NCBI GenBank assembly: GCA_026120185.1
Contig: JANUWF010002153.1
Span: 558,001-622,000, forward strand
Origin: Voacanga thouarsii
Taxonomy: Eukaryota; Streptophyta; Magnoliopsida; Gentianales; Apocynaceae
Reading direction: 5' to 3'
DNA length: 64,000 nt
Shown one piece after another: positions 22,727 to 33,764 of this stretch (positions are counted from its first letter, which is position 1; each line of letters begins with the position of its first letter). The position numbers and the translations under genes were made by a program. A model generated the notes under the pieces. The model searched no databases. It was given only the letters and a program-made list of their open reading frames with translations, and was not told the origin of the DNA.

Positions 22727-22826
22727 ATAAAAAAAAATTATGTTGAGAAAAGCGCATGCTTTTTGAAATTCAAATATAAAAAAAAAATTATGTTGAGAAA
22801 AGCGCATGCTTTTTGAAATTCAAATA
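22727..22826. repeat. Tandem duplication, period 50 bp
   Basis: The core TTATGTTGAGAAAAGCGCAT, continuing through GCTTTTTGAAATTCAAATA, occurs at 22738 and again at 22788 with no differences, each preceded by an A run. It is a recent duplication within the element. Confidence 0.9.
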
Positions 22827-23154
22827 TGAAAATATGGAAGCAGTTATTTTAAAAGGGACATATGAAGCATCAAAGATAATTCCATTTTGTATTCCAACCT
22901 AATTCGAAATATACATCCAAACAGAACTTTTTCATGAATGAGTATTAGATGTGGGTTGTGGACTCAAATAATCCGTCTAAAAAATTTGTTGAATGAGTAC
23001 AAACACTGTGTCCAAACACTTTTTCTTCACTAATCCTGCAAAATAAAGAAAACTTGTGCAACCAGGTTAGTTATGTGATTTTTGTAATTCCCAAATCTCT
23101 TCTCAGATTGTTGAATCTTTCTTCAGCCAGAGGTTTTGTAAGGATGCCAACAAG

Positions 23155-23480
23155 TTATTGATCAGTTGAAATACATTCATGATCATGGATGAAATGATGT
23201 TTAACTTCTATATGCTTGGTCCTAGAATGTTGTATAGGATTTTTAGTTAGATTGATAGCATTTGTATTGTCACATAATATAGGTATGCGATTAAAGTTAA
23301 GACTAAAATCAAGCAATGTATTTTTCATCCATAAGATTTGTGCGTAACAACTACTGACTGTAATATACTCAGCCTCGGCTGTGGATAAGGATACACATGC
23401 TTGCTTTTTGCTGTGCCATGACACTAGAAGTGTCCAAGAAATTGATAGTGGCCACTTGTGCTTTTTTTTTCCACTTTTCA
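23155..23480 (-). pseudogene. SIRE-type RNase H
   Basis: The frame includes MSWHSKKQACVSLSTAEAEY, ILCDNTNAINL and SRTKHIEVKHHFI, the standard run of Copia RNase H motifs, with the acidic residues of AEAEY and CDNTNA present. The first motif (GYIDVDYVG, family norm GYSDADYAG) lies upstream in the neighbouring frame at about 23480-23510, and the two are separated by a frameshift near 23430-23480 in a T-rich run. The enzyme degrades the RNA strand of RNA-DNA hybrids during reverse transcription. Confidence 0.85.
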
Positions 23481-24520
23481 GCCCACATAATCCACATCAA
23501 TATATCCTATAAGATCAAATGTGTTAGTATGAGGATAGCATAAGCTATAATCATATGTGCCGATTTGATATCGAAGGATGTGTTTTACTACACAAAAGTG
23601 TGATTCCTTGGGACATGATTGAAATCGGGTACGAAGATAAATTGAAAACATAATGTCAGACTGGATAGCGGTGAGATAGAGTAAGCTTCCAATCATACCT
23701 CTATACTTATATTCATCTACTTTCTTACCATTTTCATCTTGGTCAAGTTTTATAGAAGTATTCATAGGTGTGCAGATTTTTTTGGCTTTGTTCATACCAA
23801 ACCTTTTGAGCAACTCCTAGGCATTCCAAGCCTTTTTTTGAAGATCCCATCATTGGTTTTCTTAATTTGTAGTCTAAAAAAAAAGTTTAGTTCTCCTATC
23901 ATGCTCATTTCAAATTCTAGCTGCATTGTCTTAGTAAATATCTTGCACAAAGAGTCATTAGTAGCACAAAAAATGATGTCATCGACATAAATTTGAGCAA
24001 TAAGTAGATCACCAGATTTATCAGATTTGATGAATAAAATGGCATCGATCAAGCCTCTTGAAAAACCTTTTGAAATCAAGAATCCATTAAGCCTCTCATA
24101 CCAAGCTCGTGGAGCTTGTTTTAACATATAAAGATCCTTAGAAAGTTTGAAACATGATTTGGAAAGTACTCATGAATAAAACCCGAAGGTTGTTCTACAT
24201 ACACTTCCTCCTCAATAAAACTATTTAGGAACGCACTATTAACATCCATTTGATAGAGCATGAAATTTTTGAAGGAAGCAAAAGCAAGAAGCATTCTTAT
24301 AGATTCTAATCTAGCAACAGGAGCAAATGTCTCATCATAATCAATGCCTTCTTCTTGATTGAATCCTTGGGTGACCAGTCTAACTTTATTTCTAATGACA
24401 GCTCCATTTTCATCAAGTTTATTTCTAAACACCCACTTGGTACCAATAACCGTACGATCAAGTGGTCTAGGAACAAGTTTTCAAACTTGATTTCTTTCAA
24501 ATTGGTTTAATTTTTCTTGT
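23478..24520 (-). pseudogene. SIRE-type reverse transcriptase
   Basis: Segments in order on the minus strand are VFRNKLDENGAVIRNKVRLV and DETFAPVARLESIRMLLA (24432-24121), then LKQAPRAWYERL and the active-site box YVDDIIF (24127-23792), then LKRFGMNKAKKICTPM and GSLLYLTAIQSDIMFSI (23813-23478). All core Copia RT motifs are visible, including the aspartates of YVDD. The frame is broken by frameshifts near 24125 and 23800 and by a stop near 24480. The three open pieces overlap slightly in different frames. Confidence 0.88.
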
Positions 24521-24741
24521 ATAGCAATAATCCAAAATTCATCATGCAGTGCTACATCAATACAGTTAGGTTCTATACTTGAGAGAAGAGCAAAGTTATC
24601 TATGAAATACCGTCTAGTTTTAATTCCATAGCTTGGATCACCAATGATTTGTTCTTTGGGATGGCCTGTTTTGTATTTCCATTCCTTTGGTAATTATTGA
24701 TCTGTGGAATCTTCAGTTTGTTCCTTTCCTTGTTCAGCTTG

Positions 24742-25071
24742 TTATTCTTCAATTTCTTCTTCTTTTTCATGAGTATCTAGCGGTGGAGCTTTGAGTTGGT
24801 CTTTTCTTACTTCCTTTGAACCTCCTATATCATCATCATCTTTTATTGGAGCATAAATATTAGATTCGTTAAACACATGTACGGATTTTTCCACACATAG
24901 AGTTCTTTTATTGTACACTCTATATGCCTTTTTTTTTTTTATTAAAAGAGCATCCAAGAAATATAGCATCATCGGATTTGCTGTTAAATTTTCCAAGATT
25001 GTCTCGGGTATTAAGGATAAAACATTTGCAACCAAACACTTTAAAATAGGATATTGATGAAGTTTTGTCAA
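24742..25071 (-). pseudogene. SIRE-type integrase C-terminus and linker to RT
   Basis: The frame reads KAYRVYNKRTLCVEKSVHVF, the conserved end of Copia integrase, followed by an acidic linker (DDDDIGG ... HEKEEEIEE). It is out of frame with the integrase core because of an expanded A/T homopolymer at about 24931-24942. Confidence 0.8.
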
Positions 25072-25567
25072 ACATAAGTTCCAAGGGTGTTTTTCTCAAA
25101 AATGGTCTCAACATAACTCGGTTTAGTATATAGCAAGTTGTATTAACAGCTTCAGCCCAAAAGTATTTTGGAAAGGCATTTTCACAAATCATGGATCTAG
25201 CCATTTCTTGCAAAGTTTGATTTTTCCACTCAACAACACCATTTTGTTGAGGTGTTTTAGCTGCTGAAAATTTGTGAAATACTCCATTTTCATCACAAAA
25301 GTGTGTAAATTCATTGCTACAAAATTCTTTACCATTATCACTTCTAATAGAAATCAGTTTGCATCCAATAGAATTTTGGACGCGTTTGATCAATTTCAAA
25401 AATTCAAAAAAGGCTTCATCCTTTTGTCCAAGAAATAAAGTCCAAGTAAATCCAGAGAAATCAACAACTAGCACATATGCATACTTTTTACCGCCAAGGC
25501 TAACAGTCCTCATTAGTCCAAACAAATCCATATGAATTAATTCAAGAGGTTTTGAGGTTGAAATCAT
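24920..25567 (-). pseudogene. SIRE-type integrase core
   Basis: The open stretch of 215 codons contains the three catalytic acidic residues in normal context: HMDLFG, then IRSDNGKEF, then TPQQNGVVEWKNQT. It also has KTPLELMFDK and YFKVFGCKCFILN. Integrase inserts the cDNA into the chromosome. The catalytic triad looks intact. The N-terminal zinc finger lies upstream (KICDTCQFRK, about 25590-25630) and is separated by an in-frame TAA. The C-terminus is frameshifted. Confidence 0.9.
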
Positions 25568-25958
25568 TTTCTTGGGTTTAAAGGAAGTTTTGATTTATTT
25601 TCTAAATTGGCATGTATCACAAATTTTACTTTTATGAAACTTCATTTTGGGCAATCCCCTAACAAGATCTTTTGAGGATAGTTTGTTTAGCAAATCAAAA
25701 GATACATGACCTAATCTTCTATGCCAAAGGTAACTATAATTGTCATGTACGGAGAGGCATCTAATACCATGAGCTATAAGGTCATTTAGATGAATACATA
25801 CATATTTCCAATAGGATTGGTAACAAAGATTGTTCCAATATTTGAGCTATCCATGATAGAACAAGAATCATTTTCAAAAATAACTTTGCAGCCGTTATCA
25901 CATAGTTGGCAAATGCTAAGCAAATTATATTTCAAATCATCTATTAGTAATACTTGTT
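25568..25958 (-). pseudogene. SIRE-type integrase zinc-binding region and protease-integrase linker
   Basis: The minus strand encodes the Copia pre-integrase region, including a KICDTC pair of cysteines just before the core and a His-containing segment (DKLFHR-type) further upstream. The frame contains stops and is not an independent ORF. Confidence 0.6.
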
Positions 25959-26141
25959 TTAAAATGGTTGAGGAACCATTACCAATGTTACCAATGCCAA
26001 TAATTTTTCCTTTCTTCTTGTCTCCAAAGTAATGAATCCTTCATTTGTGGTTTGTACATCTTCTAACAAGGCTGCATCTCTAGACATGTGTCTTAAACAA
26101 TCGCTGTCCAAGAACCACTTGGTGAAGCTCATTTTTTCCAA
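25959..26141 (-). pseudogene. SIRE-type aspartic protease fragment
   Basis: The frame begins MEKMSFTKWFLDSDCLRHMS. The family norm is WYLDSGCSRHMTGD. The catalytic aspartate is present but the following Gly is replaced by Asp (DSD instead of DSG), which should impair the active-site loop. The frame then ends early. Confidence 0.75.
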
Positions 26142-26231
26142 AGAATGTGCCTATACATGAGAAATAAGAATGATTTCTGGTACCCACATTTTCTTGGGTC
26201 CATGGGGATTAGTAGTGTTTCCTTTGATTTT

Positions 26232-26708
26232 CTAAACAGTTATTCTATCGGATTCCGCTTTCCTTTTAATAAGACATCTTGATGCTATGTGTCTAGATTT
26301 TTCACAATATATGCATGCTTTGTGTGTCGTGTAACATATGACAGCTTTAACAAATTGAGGCTTGTGAATTTTGTTCTTATTCTCATGTCTATATCCTAAG
26401 CCATTTCGATTTCCAACTTGATGTTGAGTCCCAAGTAAAATTTTCAGGTTGCTTTTCCCATTTGTGAATTTTTCAATACATGTGGTAAGGTCATTGACTC
26501 TATTTTTCATGTCATCAAAAGTGCTAACCATACTTTCAAGAGTTTGAATTCTATCATACAAACTTCTATTTTCTAGAGATACAAACTGTAAAGTAGTCAT
26601 GATCATATCTTTTTCCATAATAGCATTTATGTGTGACTCAAGAGACATTTTGTTCTCACTTAGTAATTTTTCGTTCTCATTTAATAAGTAATTAATCTTC
26701 AATTTCAT
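26232..26708 (-). pseudogene. SIRE-type Gag, C-terminal coiled coil and second zinc knuckle
   Basis: The 158-codon frame opens with a Leu/Glu-rich heptad region (NENEKLLSENKMSLESHINA ... LENRSLYDRIQTLESMV), predicted by eye as coiled coil. It ends with CIYCEKSRHIASRC, a complete CX2CX4HX4C knuckle. Such a second, distant knuckle is typical of the long SIRE/Maximus Gag. Confidence 0.75.
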
Positions 26709-26921
26709 TTCTTTATTTTTTTTTCTGAACTATTTTTTTAGTTCATGGAATATATTAATTAACAACTCATTTGGATCATCATGCTTTTTAGTCTTAGATA
26801 TAAGCGAATTAGACATGAAATTAGTGGTAGTAGAGTTTACCTCGTTTTCCATGGCCATGAAGCATATGTTTGCAGTTTCATTCTCAAAATCTTCTTCTTT
26901 AGACTCAGACCCATTTTAGTC

Positions 26922-27515
26922 CTAAGTCCCTATCAATCCTTTTCCTTTCTTTGGCTTCAGTTCCTTTTTCTTTTTAAGCATTCTACCTTCCTTTCCTTCT
27001 GCAATTGGATAGTCAGCAATGAAGTATTCAATGCCTTTACATTCATAACATTGAGGCTTCAACGCTGAGGATAGTCCTTTCCTTTTTGTGAACTTCTTTC
27101 CTCTTTTGAAGTTTCCTTTGTTCAACATCCTTCTAAATTTCTTTGCTATCATTGTCAGATTTTCATTGTCTACTTCAGTTTCATCACTACTGTCAGATTG
27201 ACTAGTTTCTTCATCCTCTTTTTCAACTTTCAATGCTATTCCCTTTTTACCTTTATCATGATCATCGGATTCTTGAAACCTTTTGAGTTTTATTTCATGT
27301 GTTGGAAGAGAGCTGATAAGCTCTTTGGATGGTAAGGATTTTAAATTCTTAGATTCTTCCATAGCAAGAGTTTTAGGCCGCCAGCTTTTAGGTAATGCAT
27401 CCAGAATTTTTTGATTTTGTTCCTTAAGGGAATAAACCTTCCAATAGGCTTTGAGGCTATTTATGATATTTGTGAATCTAACGAACATATCAACAATGCT
27501 TTCATTCAGCTTCAT
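26922..27515 (-). pseudogene. SIRE-type Gag, middle part with damaged zinc knuckle
   Basis: Motifs include MKLNESIVDMFVRFTNIINS, LDALPKSWRPKTLAMEESKN and LISSLPTHEIKLK, matching the standard Copia gag core. The knuckle reads CYECKGIEYFIADY, in which the expected His and last Cys are both Tyr, so zinc binding is lost. Both changes are compatible with C-to-T transitions. A Lys-rich tail follows. Confidence 0.85.
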
Positions 27516-27934
27516 TGTGAATAATTCATAATCATGAATTAAAACCCCAATTTGGATTCCTTAACATAGTTTGTCCCCTCATGGGTGACCTCAAGTAATT
27601 TCCACATGTCATGAGTTAAATCACAACCACTAACTTGATTGTATTCAGTCACATCTAGTGCACAACACAAGATGTTCATAGCCTAAAAATTTAATGTCAT
27701 CTTAGTATTATCTTCAAAATTAAACTGGTCATTTTTTTTAGGCATTTTTACGCCATCAACAACTTTTGACGGAATAAAAGGACCTTTTTCTATCAAATTC
27801 CACAACTCAAAGTTGATTGAGCACACATAGATTTTCATTCTATTTTTCCAGAATATGTAGTTGTTTCCAATGAACAAAGGAGGTCGATTTGTTGAAGAAC
27901 CTTCAACATATGGAAGAGAGGATAAGCTTGCCAT
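27516..27934 (-). pseudogene. SIRE-type Gag N-terminus
   Basis: The ATG at 27934 lies 33 bases inside the 5' LTR border and starts MASLSSLPYVEGSSTNRPPL, then LFIGNNYIFWKNRMKIYVCS, the classic Copia gag opening. A TAG at about 27683 interrupts the frame, which then continues with AMNILCCALDVTEYN and WKLLEVTHEGTN in the same frame. A frameshift near 27540 separates it from the middle part. Confidence 0.85.
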
Positions 27935-27948
27935 GAGGATCTTTCCTA

Positions 27949-27966
27949 CAAGGTTGTTAGACCAAT
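27949..27966 (-). promoter_or_regulatory. Primer-binding position of the SIRE-type element (atypical)
   Basis: The minus strand reads ATTGGTCTAACAACCTTG directly after the LTR. It starts with the expected TGG after AT but does not match the initiator tRNA-Met complement TGGTATCAGAGC. Either the site has decayed or another primer was used. Confidence 0.45.
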
Positions 27967-29124
27967 TGAAAAACCTTAGAGGGGGTGATAAGGTTTTTGG
28001 CAAACTAAAACTTTCAAGAAATTTAATTTGCAGAATATTAATGTTCTTCAAGTTTCTTAGACTAACTTCACGGCAATAGAGAAAGATATCCAAGGAACCT
28101 TTGAGAAATATCCAGATTCAGACTAAGGTAAGAAACACAATGTAGTTAATTCTATATGTAGAAAAATGAGACACAGAATATATAGTGGTTCGATCTACCA
28201 AGATCTACATCCACTACCTTTAGCTCACACTTAAGGATTTTCAACCAGATTTCATTTACTTAACTTGATGGAATCAATCTGTACCAAATACAAGAGAGGA
28301 TTACCACACTTGATTTTTCAAAACCTCTCAATCAACCAATAAATCAAGGTTCACCCTAGATGGGTTTTACACCATAACCTTGTTATACAAAAGAGATTGA
28401 ATATCAATGGAATAGTAAAAACTCACTTGTTTGAGTAGATGTACACCAAGGAAAAAGTGCAAACACTTTTACCTTTAAGACACAATTTGAATTCACTTTG
28501 AAGCACTTTGATAAAGGAGATTTTTGTTTTCAATAGAGTAATAGTATTTTTTTAGAAGGATAGAGCAAAAATCTACTGTTAGATCAAGTTTAAAGGCTTT
28601 ATATAGAGACATAAAGTGAGGTACCAATGGCTATAATTTTACTGTCAAATTTATCCACATTTTGGACTCATGTTTCGGATGCATCTAAACAGTAAGTCCA
28701 AAATGGCACTTTTTCAGGCAGAAACGATTTGACACTATTTACGGGATTTTGAACGAATCTTTTCGATGTAGAATCATCCAAACTACTCAATCCAAAATTA
28801 TGAGATTTAAGACTTTGAAATCTTTTTGTTTGTGTACTTCAAGGTAGAAATAAATTGAATCATAAGGTTAAGAGACATAGGAATTAATACTTTAATAACA
28901 ATTTCTAGTCTAAAGTTTTTCCACAAGGACTTCTTAGCGTGCAATCTCTTAAACTTGATCACCCATTCTTTAATTCCATTGCTCAAGAATTGCTTAGCAA
29001 TCTTATTTGTATGCCTTAGAAGAACTGAAGTTAGACATATCCTATCAGATATAGATCACACAAGTTAGTCCACATCAATGTTTGTCATAAATCAAAACAT
29101 AGAAGAAAGCCCATAAAGCTAACA
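27967..29124 (-). mobile_element. 5' LTR of the SIRE-type element
   Basis: 1158 bp, TGTTAGC to GGTTTTTCA on the minus strand, flanked outside by the TSD ATGAT. Confidence 0.92.
28597..28606 (-). promoter_or_regulatory. Candidate TATA box of the SIRE-type 5' LTR
   Basis: CTATATAAAG on the minus strand, in the first half of the LTR; the equivalent in the other LTR is altered near 19252-19270. Confidence 0.5.
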
Positions 29125-30544
29125 ATGATGATGATTGAGCATTCTTCCACTTATCTGTATTTCTTTTATTTAGTTTTCTTTTATATTTATATTTTCATGA
29201 TTTTTCTTAGGATTTCTTTTTAGTTGAATTTTCTTTTATGCTTATTTTTATTTTTATTTTCTTTTACATTTTTAGATTTATGTTTTCTATTTTTCTTTTT
29301 TATTTTTATTTAGGTACATTATTTCCCTAATGACTCCGTGTGATAGATTTAAATGTGTTGGGGCTACTCCGTCATGAAAATATTTTCTTTTCTCTATTCC
29401 TTCTTTTTATTTATTGTGGTCCATTGCCTTTGCTTTCACTGTTATCTTTTTGGCCATTGAGAACAATGTCTAGTTTAAAGGGGAGGGGGGGGAGGAGAAT
29501 TTAGCATTGAAGATATTTTCCATATACACATTTTGGCTGAGTTTTTTTGGGTAAAATTTTCAGAATTTTTCAGAATTTTTTGTGTTTTTCATTGCTTCAG
29601 CAGGGTTTTAGTTATCATTCTTTCTTGGATATGAGTTTTTCATTCACTTTGTGGATTTTTATTGATAATGACTTGCTTTATTGGATCGGATATGTTAAGA
29701 AATGAGAATTTAGGTTATTCCTGTTCATGCATTAGTGTTTGAGTATTATTTGATTTATCTAGTTTGAATGTGGATAATGTGGGAAAAGATTTTGGATAAC
29801 TCTTGTATTATGAGTTTAAACTTTGCTTGACTTTGAGTTGTTATAAGGAATATGAAAAAAAAATCTTTTAGTAAAATGATTGTGAAAAAAAAAAAAACTT
29901 ATTGTGAGTTGAAAAATGAGAACAATAAATTGAAGATTTTTTTGTTTCATCTTTGAGAACGAGAAAGCACTTTTTGCTTGATTATGGGGCTAATACAGAC
30001 AGTGAAGAGAAATTCACTTTCTTAAGGCTATTAATTCCTGAAAGCAAAGGAAAGAAAGAAAGATTGTTGAAAAAATAATGAGGGATGACTATAAGGGGCT
30101 AACATAGTGCATGAAGAGAAATCCAAGCACTTGAGGCTATCAATTCCCTAAGTCATTAAAAAAATTGAGAGAAAAAAAAAATTAGAGTGTTTCCCTTGAA
30201 TCATGACTTGAGTTGTACAATTTTTGAATTTATAATGCTTGAGTTGGCAGATAGCTTAACTTGTATGATTTGTGTTATTCATGTTTTTGCTTGAATGATG
30301 GAATAATGTTCTTAGACTAGAGCATAAACTTGTTTAATTTGACTTCAAGGGCCTTGATATGTCTTATCTAGTACTTTACTTTGTGAATGTTTTCAAATAG
30401 TTGAAAGAATGGCAAGGTCATATCTAAAGTTTGAAAGGCAATTATAGCTTTGTTCTAAGTGAGCTTTTTGAAAAACTGTCTTGTTTTTCCTTGTTTCAAA
30501 GTGCTTTACTTGAGGACAAGCAAAGGTTCCAGTGTGGACGAATG
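29125..30544 (+). mobile_element. 3' UTR of a second Athila-type element
   Basis: Homologous to 15640-17038: GGCCATTGAGAACAATGTCTAG, a G-rich tract at 29476-29500, TCTAGTTTGAATG, CACTTGAGGCTATCAATTCC and GAGGACAAGCAAAGGTTC. It ends at the start of LTR C5. No coding frame is recognised, and pol of this element is not in the window except perhaps for its last codons. Confidence 0.7.
29476..29500 (+). promoter_or_regulatory. Polypurine/G-rich tract
   Basis: AAAGGGGAGGGGGGGGAGGA lies in the same context as the tract at 15938. A purine-only strand with several G runs. Confidence 0.5.
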
Positions 30545-31360
30545 TGATAGGGGTTAAATTCATCAATAATTTTCATGTTATTTGAGGGTGCAATAACTAT
30601 TCATATTCCTTCATATTTGATATTTTATCCTTGGAAAGGTGTTTTGGCTTTTGATTGTAGAAAAAGAGAAAAATGACGAAAAAAATGAAAAATCCCATTG
30701 TCGTCTAGTGCACGGCCAACGCCGACCCTAATCTGGAAAACAAGGGAGTTACATTGAAAAAATAGAGCATGAATCAGTCCAGCCAGTGCATGGCCGTGGA
30801 GCCAACATCTGCCCTGGTCTGCCCAATGTCGGTGAATTTTTCTTTCAAGCGCAGATTTGGTAATTTCCTAAGTGTTTTGGTATTTTCCAATCTCTACTTG
30901 TCCCGGAACTCTTAGGGAACAAATTTTGGCCACTTAGGAGCCTATTTAAACAAGGAAAACACAATGAAAATGTGTGAATTCAAATATCCAAGCTAGCTAC
31001 TTACTTTTCACAGATGAATTCATCTATTAAAGGAGCATTGTTCGAAGGAGTTTTCAAGAGAAAAAAGAATGGCTTGTCTATGCATTCTATCTTTTATCCT
31101 TTGTTTACCATTCTAGAGCAATGATGTGTTTAATATTTTGATTGTAATTGGATATTGTTTTGGAGATTATGATTTTGAGTCAATTGGGATTTTAATTAGT
31201 CTATTGTTATCCTTGGTATTTGATTACTTATTACCATTGATTTATTGATGCATTTTCTTTTAATTGACTTGGGAAATAATGTTAGAAGTTCATTGCATTT
31301 TTTTCATATTTGTTAGATGATAATAGACTTAGGAAATGAAGTTAAGATTAAAGAACTAAT
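30545..31360 (+). mobile_element. Athila-type 3' LTR, first half (C5), cut by a Copia insertion
   Basis: TGATAGGGGTTAAATTCATC opens the LTR. GC-rich words (GTGCACGGCCAACGCCGACC at about 30708; CAGTGCATGGCCGTGGAGCC at about 30783) and a TATA-like TATTTAAA at 30953-30960 follow. At 31360 it stops where an Angela-like LTR begins. The missing half is not found beyond that element, which is itself truncated. Confidence 0.75.
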
Positions 31361-33121
31361 TGTTGGAAAATATGCCCTCAAAGACTATGTATTCTGTATA
31401 AACATATCGCAATGAAATATTTTTTTTATTTAATTAAGTTTGTTTATTATATTTTTGTATATTTAAAGGTCTAAGTATGACAAGTAATGATCTATGTGTC
31501 GTTCTTCACAGTAAGGTATAGATTGTGGATATTTGTTATACAAGTAAAATTGAGTTCTTAGTGGTTTGATGGAATTGGGCATTTTATCAACATAAGACTA
31601 TTGTGCCTTGATTTTTAATGAGGAATGGTTTACCTTGAATCAATGAGTAGTTCACTCACATCATAGGCATAAGCGTATTTTGAATATGTAGAAATGGACC
31701 TGTAGTAGTGGTCTCTCTTAAAGTACTGTAATTATAGAGACTAGACTATTATTGCTACAGTATGGATGGATACCTTCATACTTGAGTATGAGTTGGTGGT
31801 CTGGCGAAGTTAGGGCTCTATACTTTGATGTATGTTGGGTGAGATTTCTTTTGTGAGATCAATATCTTTGTATGTTGGGTGTATTACTCTAGTTAGTTAA
31901 GATGGACTTATGTAATAGAGTTTCTATGCTTCACTTAGTGAGGTTAATTCACCCCCTTGTGATTGTCCAGGATAATATAATGACCTAATGCCCTGGGAAT
32001 ATGACTCTAGAATGTGTGCTTTTGGGTATCTTCCAATGATAAGCAAGTACATTCAAGTCAGTAATGGATTATTGGACTAGAGATCTAAGGATGGTAGATG
32101 TGTTTGAGATACGTGTTAGTACGTTTATCCTGTCTCATTGATGGCTATTTCTGTTGTTTCACTTGTAGGTCGGAAACATTGCTTTTGCAATATTATTCTT
32201 GGGGTCAATATTTTCATATGGTGATAAATAGAAATATTTAAAATGATAAAATGTAAATATTTAATAGCAAGGGTATTTTTGGTATTTTAGTAGCCATGAA
32301 TAATATGTCTTTTGGTCCCCGGAGTAGCTCAAGTTACTTTGGTATTGTTTAGACATAATTTGAGCTTAATAGATAATTATGTGGAAGAGAAATAAATTTT
32401 TTTCTAAGAGTCCAATTAGATTTAATTAATTATTCCTAAGTTTTGATAAGGTCTAGAAAAGATAATTAATTAATTACGAGAATTGGGCTGATATGTGTTG
32501 ACATATATTAAGAGTCTAATTAGAATTAATTATATAATCTTGGTTATTTAATGAAACTCAGAAAATATAATTAATTAATTAAGATGATTGGGCCAGTTTA
32601 GGATTAGTTTTGGAGTACAGCACCAAACCCATTAGGGCTTAATGTTTTTGGCCATTAAGGCTTAATGAAGCCCTAAGGCTAGCCGAAAATATAAGGGGTT
32701 TTGAGGTGGAAAAACTAAATGTGATTTTTTAGAGTTCCTGCCTCTCAAGTGTGCCATCTTTGTATCTCTTTCTCTGGCTTTCATCTTCTCCCTTCCTTCT
32801 CTCTAGAAAAGTGTCTTGAATATCCAAAAAGGAGTAGTCACCAAGCTAACCCAATAGTAAGGTAGAGTCATACTCCAAAAGACGAAGAGAATAAGCTTGG
32901 AGACGCTTGATGCATAGGAGTAGAAGACTGGCGAGAATTCCAGTTGAACAACAGGTACCTTCTTCTCCCCCTCCAACGCAAGAAGTTCCAGTGCAACCCA
33001 TCCCTACGTTGGTTAATCCACAACCAATAAGGAAAAGAAAGTACTCTCACCTAGATATGGTTTGGAAAATTGAAAAAATTTTCGCTACATTTTTCTTTGA
33101 TAATTTTTTGCGATTCCTTCA
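31361..33121 (+). mobile_element. 5' LTR of an Angela-like Ty1-copia element
   Basis: The start TGTTGGAAAATATGCCCTC is the well-known opening of Angela/Tork-type Copia LTRs. The end CGATTCCTTCA is followed by AG and a tRNA-Met primer site. Length 1761 bp. A TATA-like ATATAAGG lies near 32690. An open proline-rich frame at 32907-33134 covers the 3' end of the LTR. Confidence 0.85.
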
Positions 33122-33764
33122 AGTGGTATCATAGCCAGGTTTCCATCTTAGAACATGTACTAGGGTGGTTAAAAGTGGAAAAATGTGGTTCCTTTACAAT
33201 TTAAAATGAATCTTTTTGGATTTCATATGATCCCTCATACATTAGTTTCTAGAGTTCATGTACTCCTTGTGGTTAGAGGCATAGGATCATGTATTCTAAT
33301 GGTTTTCTCATTGTTTTTCTAGTTTTAAGTTGATTAGATGTACACCTCGTGATTAGAGGCATAGGTACTTCTAAAGGCATATTTTTATGTCTAGTTTTGC
33401 ATTTGTTTGTATTCTTTTAATCTGTAAATTTTGGAGACAGGAAGAACGTGATTGCTAGAATTGTCAAGGGGCGAAAAGTGGTTGAAAAGCTGGACTTTTT
33501 CCAGAAGTCAACGAACTCTAGAACGGACTCAGCACCAAGTGGGCTAATTGAACCAGGTGCCAGGTCCACTCTACCCAGCTAGAACTTTTGGAGAAACAGA
33601 GCGGACCCGTGCCAGGTGGACCCAATGGACTAGGCGTCAAGTTCACTCTGTCCAGAGGCAGTTGTGCACAAATTGTCTAAGAAATTGGAGAGCACTATTG
33701 AAGTTTTGTTCCTCAATTTTCCTTAATGTAATAATGTTTTCAAACCATTGTAAAAGGTTAATTT
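33122..33764 (+). mobile_element. Leader of the Angela-like element, first part
   Basis: Non-coding leader from the primer site to the Tekay insertion point. It contains two GCGCCAGGT-type modules (33530-33572 and 33606-33655) resembling those of Athila LTR C4. It ends with the TSD copy AATTT (33760-33764) and resumes at 52276. Confidence 0.7.
33124..33138 (+). promoter_or_regulatory. Primer binding site (initiator tRNA-Met type) of the Angela-like element
   Basis: TGGTATCATAGCCAG differs from the usual TGGTATCAGAGCCAG by one base. Confidence 0.85.

Larger units (their letters stand above)
18619..29124 (-). mobile_element. Complete but decayed Ty1-copia element, SIRE/Maximus type
   Basis: The element spans 10506 bp with LTRs at 18619-19800 and 27967-29124 and identical 5-bp flanks ATGAT (18614-18618 and 29125-29129). 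Reading on the minus strand the order is 5' LTR, primer site, gag, protease, integrase, reverse transcriptase, RNase H, an extra ORF, polypurine tract, 3' LTR. A long gag with coiled coil and a second zinc knuckle, the integrase motif series and extra 3' coding capacity fit the SIRE lineage. Frameshifts and stops interrupt gag, integrase, RT and the extra ORF, so the copy cannot be autonomous. Confidence 0.93.
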
